Part shown: in pieces, positions 1 through 8,289 of the stretch | How the letters are laid out: the number at the start of each line of letters is the position of its first letter | How positions within the stretch are numbered: position 1 is the first letter of the stretch | DNA from: Orenia metallireducens | GTDB taxonomy: Bacteria; Bacillota; Halanaerobiia; Halobacteroidales; Halobacteroidaceae | Reading direction: 5' to 3' | Length of the DNA stretch: 64,000 bases | Assembly: GCF_003001995.1 (NCBI RefSeq) | Contig: NZ_PVNB01000008.1 | Location: 1-64,000 of the forward strand | Notes under the pieces: generated by a model | The model's input: the letters and a program-made list of their open reading frames with translations, nothing else | What the model was told of the DNA's origin: nothing | The model's database searches: none | Translations under genes and position numbers: made by a program

Positions 1-358
1 AAGCAAGTGAAAGACTTTTGTAGAGGCTTATTGCCTAGTAACTCGCTATCCATCTTGCTTGCTTAACTTTATTATAACAAACTTTTAGGTAAGAGGTAAC
101 TCGCCATTAGGCGAAACCTAATAATTTTGTCTACTTTTCAAAAGTAAAAGTGTCGCAATATTCCCATAAAAAGTCACTACTTATATTTAAACTTAGTTAG
201 CAGAACATATTAATAGAATACCATAATTCACTTTATTTTTCCATTTTTCTAGAGAATTTGAGGAGAATAAGTTAGCAAAGTAATATATTAAATAATAATA
301 TTTTTTAAAGAATACTCCATACTAATAATAGCTAAAGTAAAGAAAGGGGTAAAAACAT
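1..358. other. Gene-free start of the window with two hairpins
   Basis: No gene is visible here. Bases 1-64 can fold: AAGCAAG at 1-7 pairs with CTTGCTT at 54-60, with a smaller inner inverted repeat around 22-37. A second structure at about 83-165 is described separately as a member of the dispersed hairpin family. The rest, 166-358, is AT-rich upstream DNA of the gene that starts at 359, whose SD is GAAAGGGG. The window begins inside this intergenic region, so the gene to the left cannot be named. Confidence 0.5.
83..165. repeat. Heptamer hairpin element, copy 1
   Basis: The stem pairs TTAGGT (85-90) with ACCTAA (116-121) and TCGCC (101-105) with GGCGA (110-114). The left arm reads as 7-base units (AGGTAAG, AGGTAAC). 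The right edge at 146-165 ends in AAAGTGTCGCAATATTCCC, the same terminal sequence that closes the copies near 23.28 kb and 24.46 kb. The left edge is not clear, so the boundaries are approximate. Confidence 0.55.
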
Positions 359-799
359 ATGGCAACAGCAACTATCACAGGTAATGAATTAAAGGAAACA
401 ATTATTAACTTTTTAAAGAAGAAGGACACTGGGGCCTTAGCCACCTCTGGAATAGAAACAAGAGTAAGTCCAGTCAAATATTTTCTTGGTGAAGGCTTGG
501 ATATTTATATTCACAGTAATGGTGGTTCTAAGTTTAAGAACTTAGAGAAGAACAAAGAGGTCTGTTTATTAGTAAGTACAGAGTTCTATGGAGATTATGA
601 AACTATTAAAGGTGTCCAGATCTTTGGTCAAGCAGAGATTGGTCAAGAAGGTTCTAACCTCCATCATGAAGCAGAACAATACTGTCCCTTTGAGCATATG
701 GGTGATGAAGGTGGATATATCATTAAAATTAATGCTAAAAAGGCCATCTATAAAGATGCAGTAGATGGAAGCGGAGAAAAGAGTATTTGGAAAGCTTAA
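359..799 (+). CDS. Pyridoxamine 5'-phosphate oxidase-fold protein (PPOX superfamily)
   Basis: A cytosolic 146-residue protein of the FMN-binding split-barrel superfamily (general stress protein 26-like). These proteins bind FMN, F420 or haem, or act as small flavin reductases; the actual substrate is unknown here. The core spans about residues 8-100, with the pattern ATSG..TRVSPVKYFLGEGLDIYIHSNGGSKFKNL followed by strands carrying VCLLV and GVQIFGQAEI, typical of the fold. The length fits single-domain members. ATG has a good SD (GAAAGGGG). The gene stands alone and ends 11 bases before a strong terminator. It is not a proven PdxH, because PdxH signature residues are not evident. Confidence 0.75.
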   Translation: MATATITGNELKETIINFLKKKDTGALATSGIETRVSPVKYFLGEGLDIYIHSNGGSKFKNLEKNKEVCLLVSTEFYGDYETIKGVQIFGQAEIGQEGSNLHHEAEQYCPFEHMGDEGGYIIKINAKKAIYKDAVDGSGEKSIWKA

Positions 800-809
800 T
801 TACTAAAAG

Positions 810-838
810 CTGCTGACTAATTAGTCGGCAGTTTTTTT
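810..838 (+). terminator. Rho-independent terminator of the PPOX-fold gene
   Basis: A 9-bp stem (CTGCTGACT pairing with AGTCGGCAG, one G-T pair) with an AATT loop is followed by seven T residues. It begins 11 bases after the stop codon. Confidence 0.9.
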
Positions 839-1051
839 AGATGTTTATAAAGTTTCTGCTATATTATTGGAATTAATTGAAGTGGTAAGTGTTAATAATA
901 TTTTTTGAATCAATTAATTTTTGAATATTGTTCTATATTACAAAGGATTTTTTGATCTTTTAATTAAATACCTTTATAGAAGGTATTTGTCAAGTGTCAA
1001 TTTGATAATCTACAGAATCTATTGATTAGCAAGTAGGAGGGGTGATAATTG

Positions 1052-1333
1052 ATGGAATCTAAAGTAAGAAAGCATCTTTACATCAGTGGACACGTACAGG
1101 GAGTAGGCTTTCGTTGGTATACCAATCAACAGGCTAATAACTTAGGAATAACAGGTTGGGTTAAAAATCTTAATGATGGCAGAGTAGAGGCTGTGCTTGT
1201 AGGTGATAAGCTTAAGGTAAATAAGATGATAGATTTAATTAAGCAGGGCTCGCCTTTATCAGAGGTAGAGGATCTTGAGATAATAGATGAAGAATTTCAA
1301 GATGAGTTTAGTAAGTTTAAAGTAAAGTATTAA
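1052..1333 (+). CDS. acyP: Acylphosphatase
   Basis: A small cytosolic hydrolase of carboxyl-phosphate bonds (acyl phosphates such as 1,3-bisphosphoglycerate or carbamoyl phosphate). The 93-residue protein has the family signature GHVQGVGFRWYT at residues 13-24, with catalytic Arg21, and GWVKNLNDGRVEA at 35-47, with catalytic Asn39. The length is typical. An in-frame TTG lies at 1049, but the ATG at 1052 is preferred; AGGAGG at 1035-1040 serves either. It is a single gene between a terminator on the left and a 200-base spacer on the right. The fold is unmistakable; its physiological substrate cannot be read from sequence. Confidence 0.92.
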   Translation: MESKVRKHLYISGHVQGVGFRWYTNQQANNLGITGWVKNLNDGRVEAVLVGDKLKVNKMIDLIKQGSPLSEVEDLEIIDEEFQDEFSKFKVKY

Positions 1334-1535
1334 TTGGAGTATATTAGCTTGGGAATTAAAGCTGTGATATAAATTTTAAGAGGTTTAAAATTTAAAGGAT
1401 TAAAGATGGAGGTATTTTTTAACTTTTATAGAAATAATGTAAATTACAGTTCGATCATAAATATTATACTGTCTGCTTAGAAGAGTATAAGGTTATTAGA
1501 GGGTAGGCTAATTACAAGGGGGCCAAAGAGAGATA

Positions 1536-2144
1536 ATGTATAAAGAGAGTATAGGTGGGTCTTTTTCTCTTCAGTCAAGCAGGTATAATGTTAATAGTTA
1601 TCAGAGAGATATAGAATTGGTGCGTAAAAATTTAATAGATATTCTAGGCAATTTAGAGTTTAATTCGGTGCTTGATGTAGATTGTGGAAAAGGATCTTTA
1701 TTAGAGATTATTTCCAAGAATTATTCGGACGTATCGATTTCGGGGATAGATTCATCAGAAGATAAGCTCAAAGCTGCTAAAAGAAGATTGGGAGCTGATA
1801 GTGATTTAATCCTCTGTAATTCTGAAATATTACCTTGGGACCAATCCTCTTTTGATTTAGTCTTATGTGTTAATTCTTTTCAACATTATCGCCATCCTGA
1901 ACGGGTATTGGCAGAGATAAAGAGAGTCATTAAGCCAGAGGGGTATTTACTCATCACTGATGATTGGAAAGCAAGCCCTACTAGACAGTTGATGAATTTA
2001 TTATCTGTTTTATTTAAGAAGAAGATTAAGATATACTCTAAAAGTATGATAGAGAGCTTTTTAGATCAATATGGCTTTAAATTAATCAATTGGAAATTAC
2101 TGATCAAAGATGAATATATGCTGATTGCCCAATTACAAGGATAA
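1536..2144 (+). CDS. Class I SAM-dependent methyltransferase
   Basis: A 202-residue Rossmann-fold methyltransferase of the UbiE/Methyltransf_11 type. Motif I is VLDVDCGKGSLLEI at about 45-58; it is slightly unusual in having DVDCGKG rather than DxGCGxG. The post-I acidic residue is in GIDSSEDKL, motif II in FDLVLCVNSFQHY, and motif III in EIKRVIKPEGYLLITD. The methyl acceptor is unknown. ATG follows an AGAGAGAT spacer with GGGGG as the likely SD. The next gene (an acetyltransferase) begins 36 bases downstream and CorA 12 bases after that, so the three are probably one transcript without an obvious common function. Confidence 0.82.
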   Translation: MYKESIGGSFSLQSSRYNVNSYQRDIELVRKNLIDILGNLEFNSVLDVDCGKGSLLEIISKNYSDVSISGIDSSEDKLKAAKRRLGADSDLILCNSEILPWDQSSFDLVLCVNSFQHYRHPERVLAEIKRVIKPEGYLLITDDWKASPTRQLMNLLSVLFKKKIKIYSKSMIESFLDQYGFKLINWKLLIKDEYMLIAQLQG

Positions 2145-2180
2145 GTACATATTAGTGTTAAGGTCGGGAGGATATTAATT

Positions 2181-2726
2181 ATGTCAAGGATTTATGGTCA
2201 AAGAATTAGGTTAAGAGAATACCAGTCCTCTGATTTTGAAGATATCAGAGGATGGGTTATTAATCCTGAGATTACGGGATACTTATCTGATATCTTTCTT
2301 TATCCAAATTCTGAAAAGGATACAAGGGATTTCTTAAATAAGGCTATGAGTAATGAATGGACAGGTTTTGTCATTGCAGATATAGAGGATGGAGATTATA
2401 TTGGACAGATTGACTTTGTCAACTTGGATTTAAAGAATGGCTATGGTGTGTTAGGGCTAGTGATTGGTGATAATGAGAATTTAGGAAAGGGCTTAGGCTC
2501 TGAGGCTTTGGATTTAATTTTAGATTTTGCCTTTAATCAATTGCGGTTAAATAGAGTTGAGCTTGTCTGTTGGGAATATAATCACAGGGCTCAAAGGTCC
2601 TATGAGAAGGTTGGCTTTGTTAAAGAAGGTATTAGAAGACAGAAGAGATATAGAAATGGTAAATATCATGATGAAATCTGTTATGGTATTTTAAAAGACG
2701 AATGGCAGAGCAGGCAAGATAATTAG
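2181..2726 (+). CDS. GNAT-family N-acetyltransferase (RimJ/RimL/SpeG-like)
   Basis: A 181-residue cytosolic acetyl-CoA-dependent acetyltransferase of the Acetyltransf_3 branch. The N-terminal RIRLREYQSSDFEDIRGW is typical of RimL-like proteins. The acetyl-CoA pyrophosphate-binding loop is GKGLGSEAL at about 102-110, followed by the helix of motif A and the Y-E-K-x-GF motif B (SYEKVGFVKEGIRR). The C-terminus (YRNGKYHDEICYGILKDEW) matches the family. The acceptor could be a ribosomal protein N-terminus, a polyamine or an antibiotic; sequence does not decide. SD is GGGAGG. Confidence 0.82.
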   Translation: MSRIYGQRIRLREYQSSDFEDIRGWVINPEITGYLSDIFLYPNSEKDTRDFLNKAMSNEWTGFVIADIEDGDYIGQIDFVNLDLKNGYGVLGLVIGDNENLGKGLGSEALDLILDFAFNQLRLNRVELVCWEYNHRAQRSYEKVGFVKEGIRRQKRYRNGKYHDEICYGILKDEWQSRQDN

Positions 2727-2738
2727 GAGGGGCAATAA

Positions 2739-3806
2739 ATGGCTTATAGATTTAAAAAAAGTTCGATCAATAAGAGTGGATTACCTCCTGGAACTTTAGT
2801 TTATAGAGGGGAAGAACGGGAAGAAGAAGTTAAGATAACTATCTTTAACTATAATGGTTCTTATTATTTAGAGGAGAGGAAGGTTAGCCTTGAAGAGGCT
2901 TTAGCTTATAAGCAAAAAGATGGGATAAAGTGGATTAATATTGATGGATTACATAATATAGAGGTGATTAAGAGTTTAGGAGATGCTTTTAATATTCATT
3001 CCTTGGTCTTAGAGGATATACTTGATACAGATCATCGCCCTAAAGTCGATTGTTATGATGACTTTGTCTATTTTGTAATCAAATTATTCTCTTATGACTT
3101 TGAAGAAGAGGAGATAGATATAGAGCAGCTGAGTATTATCTTAGGAGAGGATTTTGTACTGACCTTTCAAGAAAAAGAAGGGGATGTCTTTGATAATATT
3201 AGAGAGAGGATTAGAAATCAGAATTCTCGTTTAAGAAGTTTAGGGGCTGATTACTTAGCATATGTCTTATTGGATGTGATAGTCGATAATTATTTTGTAG
3301 TATTAGATGAGATTGGGGAAGGCCTTTTTTTGATGGAAGAAGACTTATTACTTGATTCTTCTCAGGACATATTATCTGATATACAGCAGGTCAAACATGA
3401 GATGATCTTTCTAGAGAGATCAGTCTGGCCTCTTAAGGGTATCTTTAATAATCTACTTAAAGGTGATAATAAGTTATTTAAAGAGAGTACCATCCTCTAT
3501 CTAAAGGATGTTAATGACCATATTGAAAGGACAATTGATACAATTCAAAGTTTTAGAGATATTATCAATGGGATGATGGATACCTACTTATCAAATGTCA
3601 ATAATAGGATGAATGAGGTAATGCAAGTTTTAACGATTATCTCTACAATATTTATCCCGTTAACCTTTATAGCAGGAATTTATGGAATGAACTTTAAATA
3701 TATGCCAGAGCTTGAAAGTCAATTGGGATATCCAATTACGCTAATAGTAATGCTGGCTATTGTAATAGGGATGTTGTTTTATTTTAAAAAGAAGAAATGG
3801 CTGTAG
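2739..3806 (+). CDS. corA: Magnesium/cobalt transporter CorA
   Basis: An inner-membrane divalent cation channel, normally a homopentamer. The 355-residue protein has the large N-terminal cytosolic domain, the long stalk helix with many charged residues (about 200-290), two C-terminal membrane helices (about 293-313 and 329-349), and the hallmark YGMN at 315-318 followed by the acidic loop MPELE. The C-terminus is the usual basic cluster KKKKW. SD AGGAGG lies 12 bases after the acetyltransferase stop, indicating translational coupling. The usual substrate is Mg2+; transport of Co2+ or Ni2+ is possible and could be relevant with the cobalamin locus in the same window, but that link is speculation. 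Confidence 0.93.
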   Translation: MAYRFKKSSINKSGLPPGTLVYRGEEREEEVKITIFNYNGSYYLEERKVSLEEALAYKQKDGIKWINIDGLHNIEVIKSLGDAFNIHSLVLEDILDTDHRPKVDCYDDFVYFVIKLFSYDFEEEEIDIEQLSIILGEDFVLTFQEKEGDVFDNIRERIRNQNSRLRSLGADYLAYVLLDVIVDNYFVVLDEIGEGLFLMEEDLLLDSSQDILSDIQQVKHEMIFLERSVWPLKGIFNNLLKGDNKLFKESTILYLKDVNDHIERTIDTIQSFRDIINGMMDTYLSNVNNRMNEVMQVLTIISTIFIPLTFIAGIYGMNFKYMPELESQLGYPITLIVMLAIVIGMLFYFKKKKWL

Positions 3807-3946
3807 CTATCAAGCATTATAATAGAATTTACTAAAAGTAATGAGTAAGACTGGTGAGTAGAAATTGATAAGGACAAATAAACAAGTATGATATTGCTTT
3901 AATTACTTTGCTTTTTATCTATATTAATTACTAAGAGGTGATGCCT

Positions 3947-4132
3947 ATGAGTAATAAGATAGTCAAATATAAATGCGAAGTCTGTGGTTATGAATATAAT
4001 GAGAGTTTAGGCGATAAGCAGGGTAAGATTATGGGAGGAACTCCTTTTAAAGATTTGCCCCAGGGATGGAAGTGCCCAGTTTGCGGTGCTGATAAAGATA
4101 GATTTTTTGAGGTCATAGCTCCTAGTTTATAA
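3947..4132 (+). CDS. Rubredoxin
   Basis: A small iron-sulfur-free electron carrier with one Fe(Cys)4 site. The 61-residue protein has the two knuckles C10-x2-C13-G and C43-P-x-C46-G. The region between them is longer than in classic 52-residue rubredoxins but keeps G-x-P and LP-x-GWKCPVCG. Upstream in-frame GTG (3938) and ATG (3941) overlap the SD AAGAGG, so the ATG at 3947, about 8 bases past it, is the likely start. In anaerobes rubredoxins feed electrons to superoxide reductase, rubrerythrin or flavodiiron proteins; no such partner is adjacent. Confidence 0.93.
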   Translation: MSNKIVKYKCEVCGYEYNESLGDKQGKIMGGTPFKDLPQGWKCPVCGADKDRFFEVIAPSL

Positions 4133-4184
4133 AGGTTAAATATTTATAATGAAAATTGTTTAGACTAGATAATGGGGTGAGGTT

Positions 4185-4481
4185 ATGGCAAAGAAATTAA
4201 ACACTTTTAAAATGGTTATTAAGAATATAAGATTAGCAAGCAAGTATATTAGTGACCCAAAAGTACCTATATTAAAGAAGGCATTATTACTCTTTCCTCT
4301 AATCTACATTATATCTCCACTAGATTTAGTTCCAGAGATATTACTACCTTTCTTAGGGTGGTTAGATGATACAGCTATTGCATTAACTATCTGGAATTAT
4401 ATGTTCAATTTAATTAATAAATATGAGCAAAATAATGATAATGAATATACTTTAGATGATGATGAGTATAAGGTTGAATGA
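4185..4481 (+). CDS. YkvA-like DUF1232 small membrane protein
   Basis: A 98-residue protein with the DUF1232 signature at about 30-75: VPILKKALLLFPLIYIISPLDLVPEILLPFLGWLDD. The short hydrophobic stretches and the conserved P-D-x-x-P and LD-D pattern define the family. The function of the family is not established. The tail is acidic (NNDNEYTLDDDE). It lies 52 bases after rubredoxin with its own SD (GGGGTGAGG), and may be co-transcribed with it. Confidence 0.8.
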   Translation: MAKKLNTFKMVIKNIRLASKYISDPKVPILKKALLLFPLIYIISPLDLVPEILLPFLGWLDDTAIALTIWNYMFNLINKYEQNNDNEYTLDDDEYKVE

Positions 4482-5046
4482 TTATTGATTTTACTATAGA
4501 TAGGGTAAGTATGCTCTATATCTAGTTCTAATTGATTAATTTATTTAGAAGGCTAGGTGTTTATAGTAATCTATATGATTGAAGCAAGCGGTTTTTATTC
4601 AAAATTGCTCCCTTTTTATTGATTCTTCCTTCATTGTTAATTTTTCTCACAGTTTTTACTTGGTAGGCTCTACTCTTAGTTGTTTCCTTAATTTTAATTA
4701 TATTGATAAGCAAGTCTAGAATGAAATAAAAGACTAAAGATCAAAAGCTAAAGATTGGCAGCGAATTTACACGAATTTCACGCGCCCTTAAAGAAGCGGT
4801 TTTTGCTTTTTGAGGAAGTACTCTTGGGGTGAATTAAAGAGTAAAAGATTAATTAATGTTTTAAATCTTTTGGTTTTATTCGTGTAAATTAGAGAGAGTT
4901 GTTGCTGAAAGTTATCTTCTAAGGTTTTTGGTTAAGAAATAAAGGTATTAAATTAGTAGGATATTTAGGTTTCATTCTAGAGTTGTTTATCTATAGAGTA
5001 TAAAAAGCATGGATAATTTAGTGTTGAAAGTAAGGTAGGTGTTTAT
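4482..5046. other. 565-base gene-free interval with a long-range inverted repeat
   Basis: No credible gene was found. The 13-base sequence AATTTACACGAAT at 4764-4776 is repeated as its exact reverse complement at 4878-4890, 101 bases apart. Around the left copy the DNA is richer in G and C (GGCAGCG, CACGCGCCC) than its surroundings, which suggests the remnant of an inserted element. The last 50 bases carry the upstream region and SD (AAGGTAGG) of the Nudix gene. Confidence 0.5.
4764..4890. repeat. Interrupted inverted repeat, possible element remnant
   Basis: Perfect 13-base arms (4764-4776 and 4878-4890) flank about 100 bases that contain no reading frame. Both arms sit next to runs of related AATTT/TTAAATCTTTT text. 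It could be the ends of a small non-coding insertion, or a decayed insertion sequence. Neither target-site duplication nor a second copy is visible in this window. Confidence 0.4.
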
Positions 5047-5601
5047 ATGAAGAATTTTTGGGAAAAGAAGGATAGTAATTTAATATATCAACGAGGAATA
5101 GTTTCTTTTAAGGAAGAAATATGTTATCATAATAAGAAAAAGATTTCTCATCCCTTTTTTAAGATGGAGTTTTTAGATTGGGTCAATATAGTTCCTATTA
5201 CTCCTGAAAATGAGATTGTGTTTGTCAAACAATATCGTTTTGGAATCGATGATGTTACTCTAGAGGTTCCTGCAGGTACCTTAGATTCAGGAGAGAATGA
5301 CCCAGAAGCTGCTGCTAAACGAGAGTTATTAGAGGAGACTGGTTATGCTAGTCAACAGGTAATTTATTTGGGGAAGGTTGCTGTTAATCCTGCCATTCAG
5401 AATAATTATTGCCATTTTTATTTAGCAGAGGATGCTTCTTTAGTTGGAGAGCAGAATTTAGATTTAACAGAAGATATTGAGGTTGAGTTGATAAAGTTAG
5501 CAGATGTTGATAAGTTAATCTCTAACGGTTCTATTAATCATTCTCTAGCTGTTTTAGCCTTGTTGCATACTAAGGAATATCTAAAGAATAGAAATGATTA
5601 A
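5047..5601 (+). CDS. Nudix hydrolase, ADP-ribose pyrophosphatase-like
   Basis: A 184-residue cytosolic hydrolase of nucleoside diphosphate-linked compounds, closest in layout to NudF (ADP-ribose to AMP plus ribose 5-phosphate). The Nudix box runs from Gly77 to Tyr100 with REL-LEETGY at its end, and is preceded by the LEVPAG element of ADP-ribose pyrophosphatases. Between the first Glu and the REL there are 8 residues rather than the canonical 7, so the box is one residue longer than the textbook pattern. The C-terminal AVNPAIQNNYCHFYLAEDA fits the loop regions of the family. SD AAGGTAGG. Substrate is inferred from family only. Confidence 0.85.
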   Translation: MKNFWEKKDSNLIYQRGIVSFKEEICYHNKKKISHPFFKMEFLDWVNIVPITPENEIVFVKQYRFGIDDVTLEVPAGTLDSGENDPEAAAKRELLEETGYASQQVIYLGKVAVNPAIQNNYCHFYLAEDASLVGEQNLDLTEDIEVELIKLADVDKLISNGSINHSLAVLALLHTKEYLKNRND

Positions 5602-5692
5602 ATACATAAAGCCCCTTAAATTTTGACATGCTATAAACAAGTCAGCTAAATTATAAACTTAATAAGAAATAAGCTCAAGGGGGAATTTTGTA

Positions 5693-5824
5693 ATGGAGTT
5701 AGAGGTTAAACGTGCTAAATTAGATGGTCATGAACAGAGAAAGTTAGAGGATATGGAGATTGCATTAAATCTTGATAGAGATGATAATGATCAAATTAAG
5801 ATTTTGGCAGTGGAAGAAGAATAA
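5693..5824 (+). CDS. Small 43-residue protein of unknown function
   Basis: A short gene with a strong SD (AAGGGGGAA) 7-8 bases before ATG and a perfect terminator immediately after its stop. The product is 43 residues, highly charged, and ends in LAVEEE. It has no membrane segment or signal. Its central part aligns without gaps for about 27 residues to the small protein encoded at 63130-63261 (shared K-L, E, E, N, D, D, I positions), and the two have identical length. I do not recognise a known family. The RBS and terminator make it a real gene rather than chance. Confidence 0.7.
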   Translation: MELEVKRAKLDGHEQRKLEDMEIALNLDRDDNDQIKILAVEEE

Positions 5825-5850
5825 ATTGGGTCTTTAGACCCAATTTATTC
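5823..5850 (+). terminator. Terminator of the 43-residue protein gene
   Basis: A perfect 10-bp stem (AAATTGGGTC with GACCCAATTT) and a TTTA loop begin inside the stop codon of the small gene and run into ATTCTTTACTTT. Confidence 0.85.
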
Positions 5851-6166
5851 TTTACTTTAGTGTTAAGTACTTTATTATTGAAAATAGCTAGAGGTAAATT
5901 TATTATTTTTATCGTAAATATGGTTTTTAATACTAATTATTAATAGCTGTGCTAAAATTTTTCGAAAGATTAGTAATTATGCAGGGGAAATTGGACTTTA
6001 TCTAGAAATAATATAGGAAATATAGTTTTATATGAAAAAAATATTAAGAAGTTAGTATTATTTATATTAATTATCACTAAGATTGAGTGATTACTTGTAT
6101 AAGTTTTATTATAGATACTATATTATGAACCTTTAAATTAATTAAAAGATACGGGGGCAACTAATT
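5851..6166. other. Gene-free AT-rich upstream region of the diguanylate cyclase
   Basis: Very AT-rich DNA with no reading frame or clear palindrome. It presumably contains the promoter of the cyclase gene, but I could not pick a convincing -35/-10 pair. The SD of the next gene (ACGGGGG) is at about 6151. Confidence 0.4.
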
Positions 6167-8248
6167 ATGGGAGAGATAAATTTATTTGTTCAGGCTATTT
6201 TACAACTTTCTATCTTTATATCTATCACATATATTGTAATTAATCTAAGACCTCTTTCTAAGGGAATGATTACAAATATAAGTACTAAAGATAAGTTATT
6301 CTTTAATCTGATTATAATAGTAATTATAGTGGTGGGAACTTATCTTTTTAAAGGGTATAATATAGGGTTACATTATTTAGCTATCTTATTGATGGGAAGA
6401 ATTTTTGGTTCTCCTTATGGTCTTATAAATGGAGTTATAATGGCTATATTGAGTTATTATTTAAAAGCTAATCTCTATCCTCTGGGGTTAGAGAGTGTAT
6501 TATTAGGAATAGTTATAGATAAATATCATATAATAGGATTAGATAATATTGAAAGTAAATTAAAAAGATTAGTAATAAGTTTACTTTTAGCAACGGTTTT
6601 AATCTTTCAGGACAATTTTATCTTATCTTTATTCTTAAATACTATACTATTTTGGTCTATATTATCAGTTATAGATGTCCATCAACGGAGAATAAAGTTC
6701 ATCTGTAATAAAGAAAGAGAATTAAATGATATTAATCTAACTTGTAATAGTCTAAGTGGCTTACATGATATAAATAAAAAGCTCAGTTCTAAATTTACTT
6801 TAGAGGATACTTATGAAGCTTTAATTGAGATTGCTTGCCAAAAGTTAAATGTAAAAGTAGGAGGCTTATTAGCTCAATCTGAAGAGGAAGATTCTTATTT
6901 AGATCTTAAATCATTAAAGGGTTTAGATAAGGACTTATATAGAGAGTATTGGAAGCGGGTTAAGATTAAAAAAGGTGAAGAATATTTTGGTTACCACTTA
7001 ACTGAAGGGGATATAGTGATAATTAACTCTTTAGTTAAGGACAATCATTCTGATACGAAATTGTTTGTTGAAGATGGTTTTAATTCAATGTTATTAGCTC
7101 CAATCTTTGTTGAGGGTGAGCTTGCAGCTATTATCTTCTTCTTAGATCAGCAAGAGTCCTTCTTTAATAATTTTCATAAGGTTGCAATTAGAACAGTAGT
7201 GGAACAGTCACCTTTGGCCATTGAAAAAGCAGAGTTTTTTGAGAAGATGGAGAGAAATATGGCTGGTTTATCTACATTACAACGAACAAGCAATACCATT
7301 AACTCTACTTTAAATTTAGATAAGGTAATTGATCTAACTGTTGATGTTGTTTTGGGAACTATGGGGGTATCAATGGCAGGACTGTTCTTATTGGATAAGC
7401 ATGATGAAAAGCTAAAATTGGTTTCATCTATAGGAGTTCCAACCAATAAAGAGACTAAAAAGTTAATCAAATTAGCAGAAAAGACGGCTAGTAGTCTAAT
7501 TGAAAGTAATAGTGTCTTAATTACTGATAAAGTAAGTGAAGATATAAAGAATCAATTTGAAACTTTAAATTTAATATCTGCTGTCTGCATTCCATTAAAG
7601 GTAAGGGATAATATGCTTGGGGCGATTACTGCAGCACAGTTAGACTTTCCAAGAAACTTTAAAGAGGCAGATAAGAGTTTTTTAACTACCTTAGCAAATC
7701 AGATTGCTATTGCTATTGAGAATGCTACTATGTACAAACAGATGGAGGATTTGGCTACTAGAGATGGTTTGACTAAGTTATATAATCACAGTTATTTTCA
7801 GGATGCTTTAAGAGAAGAGATAGCCGAAGCTAAAGGCTCTAACTCTGATTTATCTTTGATGATGATGGATATTGATAACTTTAAAGAGTTTAATGATACT
7901 TATGGTCATCAAGTTGGTGATAGAGTATTAAAATGTTTAGCACGATTGTTGGAAGAAGAAGCAAGAGAGTTAGATATAGTTGCTAGATATGGTGGAGAGG
8001 AGTTTGCAATTATTCTACCTAAAACCGGTGGTGCTAGTGTATTGGCTATTGGAGAAAGATTAAATGATCTGGTTAGAAATATGATAGTCGAATATGATAA
8101 TCTAAGGTTAAAGGTGACTATCAGTATTGGAGCTGCTTGCTATCAAGCAGGATTATCGCAAAAAGAGCTGATTAGTGCTGCTGATACTGCCTTATATCAA
8201 GCTAAAAGAAGGGGGAAGGATCAAACCTGCTTAGCTGAATATGAATAG
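6167..8248 (+). CDS. Membrane diguanylate cyclase with two GAF domains and GGDEF
   Basis: A 693-residue signalling enzyme that should make cyclic di-GMP from two GTP. About residues 1-175 form five or six membrane helices with the GRIFGSPYGLINGVIM pattern of 5TM sensor modules. Two GAF domains follow (about 212-355 and 370-520), then a GGDEF domain (about 530-690). The active-site loop is GGEEF at 609-613 and the inhibitory I-site RELD is at 600-603, five residues upstream, so both catalysis and product inhibition look intact. There is no EAL domain. The signal bound by the membrane or GAF parts is unknown. The next gene starts about 40 bases downstream. Confidence 0.92.
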   Translation: MGEINLFVQAILQLSIFISITYIVINLRPLSKGMITNISTKDKLFFNLIIIVIIVVGTYLFKGYNIGLHYLAILLMGRIFGSPYGLINGVIMAILSYYLKANLYPLGLESVLLGIVIDKYHIIGLDNIESKLKRLVISLLLATVLIFQDNFILSLFLNTILFWSILSVIDVHQRRIKFICNKERELNDINLTCNSLSGLHDINKKLSSKFTLEDTYEALIEIACQKLNVKVGGLLAQSEEEDSYLDLKSLKGLDKDLYREYWKRVKIKKGEEYFGYHLTEGDIVIINSLVKDNHSDTKLFVEDGFNSMLLAPIFVEGELAAIIFFLDQQESFFNNFHKVAIRTVVEQSPLAIEKAEFFEKMERNMAGLSTLQRTSNTINSTLNLDKVIDLTVDVVLGTMGVSMAGLFLLDKHDEKLKLVSSIGVPTNKETKKLIKLAEKTASSLIESNSVLITDKVSEDIKNQFETLNLISAVCIPLKVRDNMLGAITAAQLDFPRNFKEADKSFLTTLANQIAIAIENATMYKQMEDLATRDGLTKLYNHSYFQDALREEIAEAKGSNSDLSLMMMDIDNFKEFNDTYGHQVGDRVLKCLARLLEEEARELDIVARYGGEEFAIILPKTGGASVLAIGERLNDLVRNMIVEYDNLRLKVTISIGAACYQAGLSQKELISAADTALYQAKRRGKDQTCLAEYE

Positions 8249-8289
8249 ATAAATTTTTAAGATAAAAAGAGAGATTAGAGGTGATAATA

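Noticed and set aside
359-799. Call as PdxH (pyridoxine phosphate oxidase)
   Set aside because: The split-barrel fold is clear, but PdxH C-terminal signature residues are not; kept as a general PPOX-fold protein.
5623-5657. TTGACA at 5623 and TATAAA at 5652 as a promoter for the 43-residue gene
   Set aside because: The spacer would be 23 bases, too long for a sigma-A promoter. A poorer TAAATT at 18 bases is possible but not convincing.
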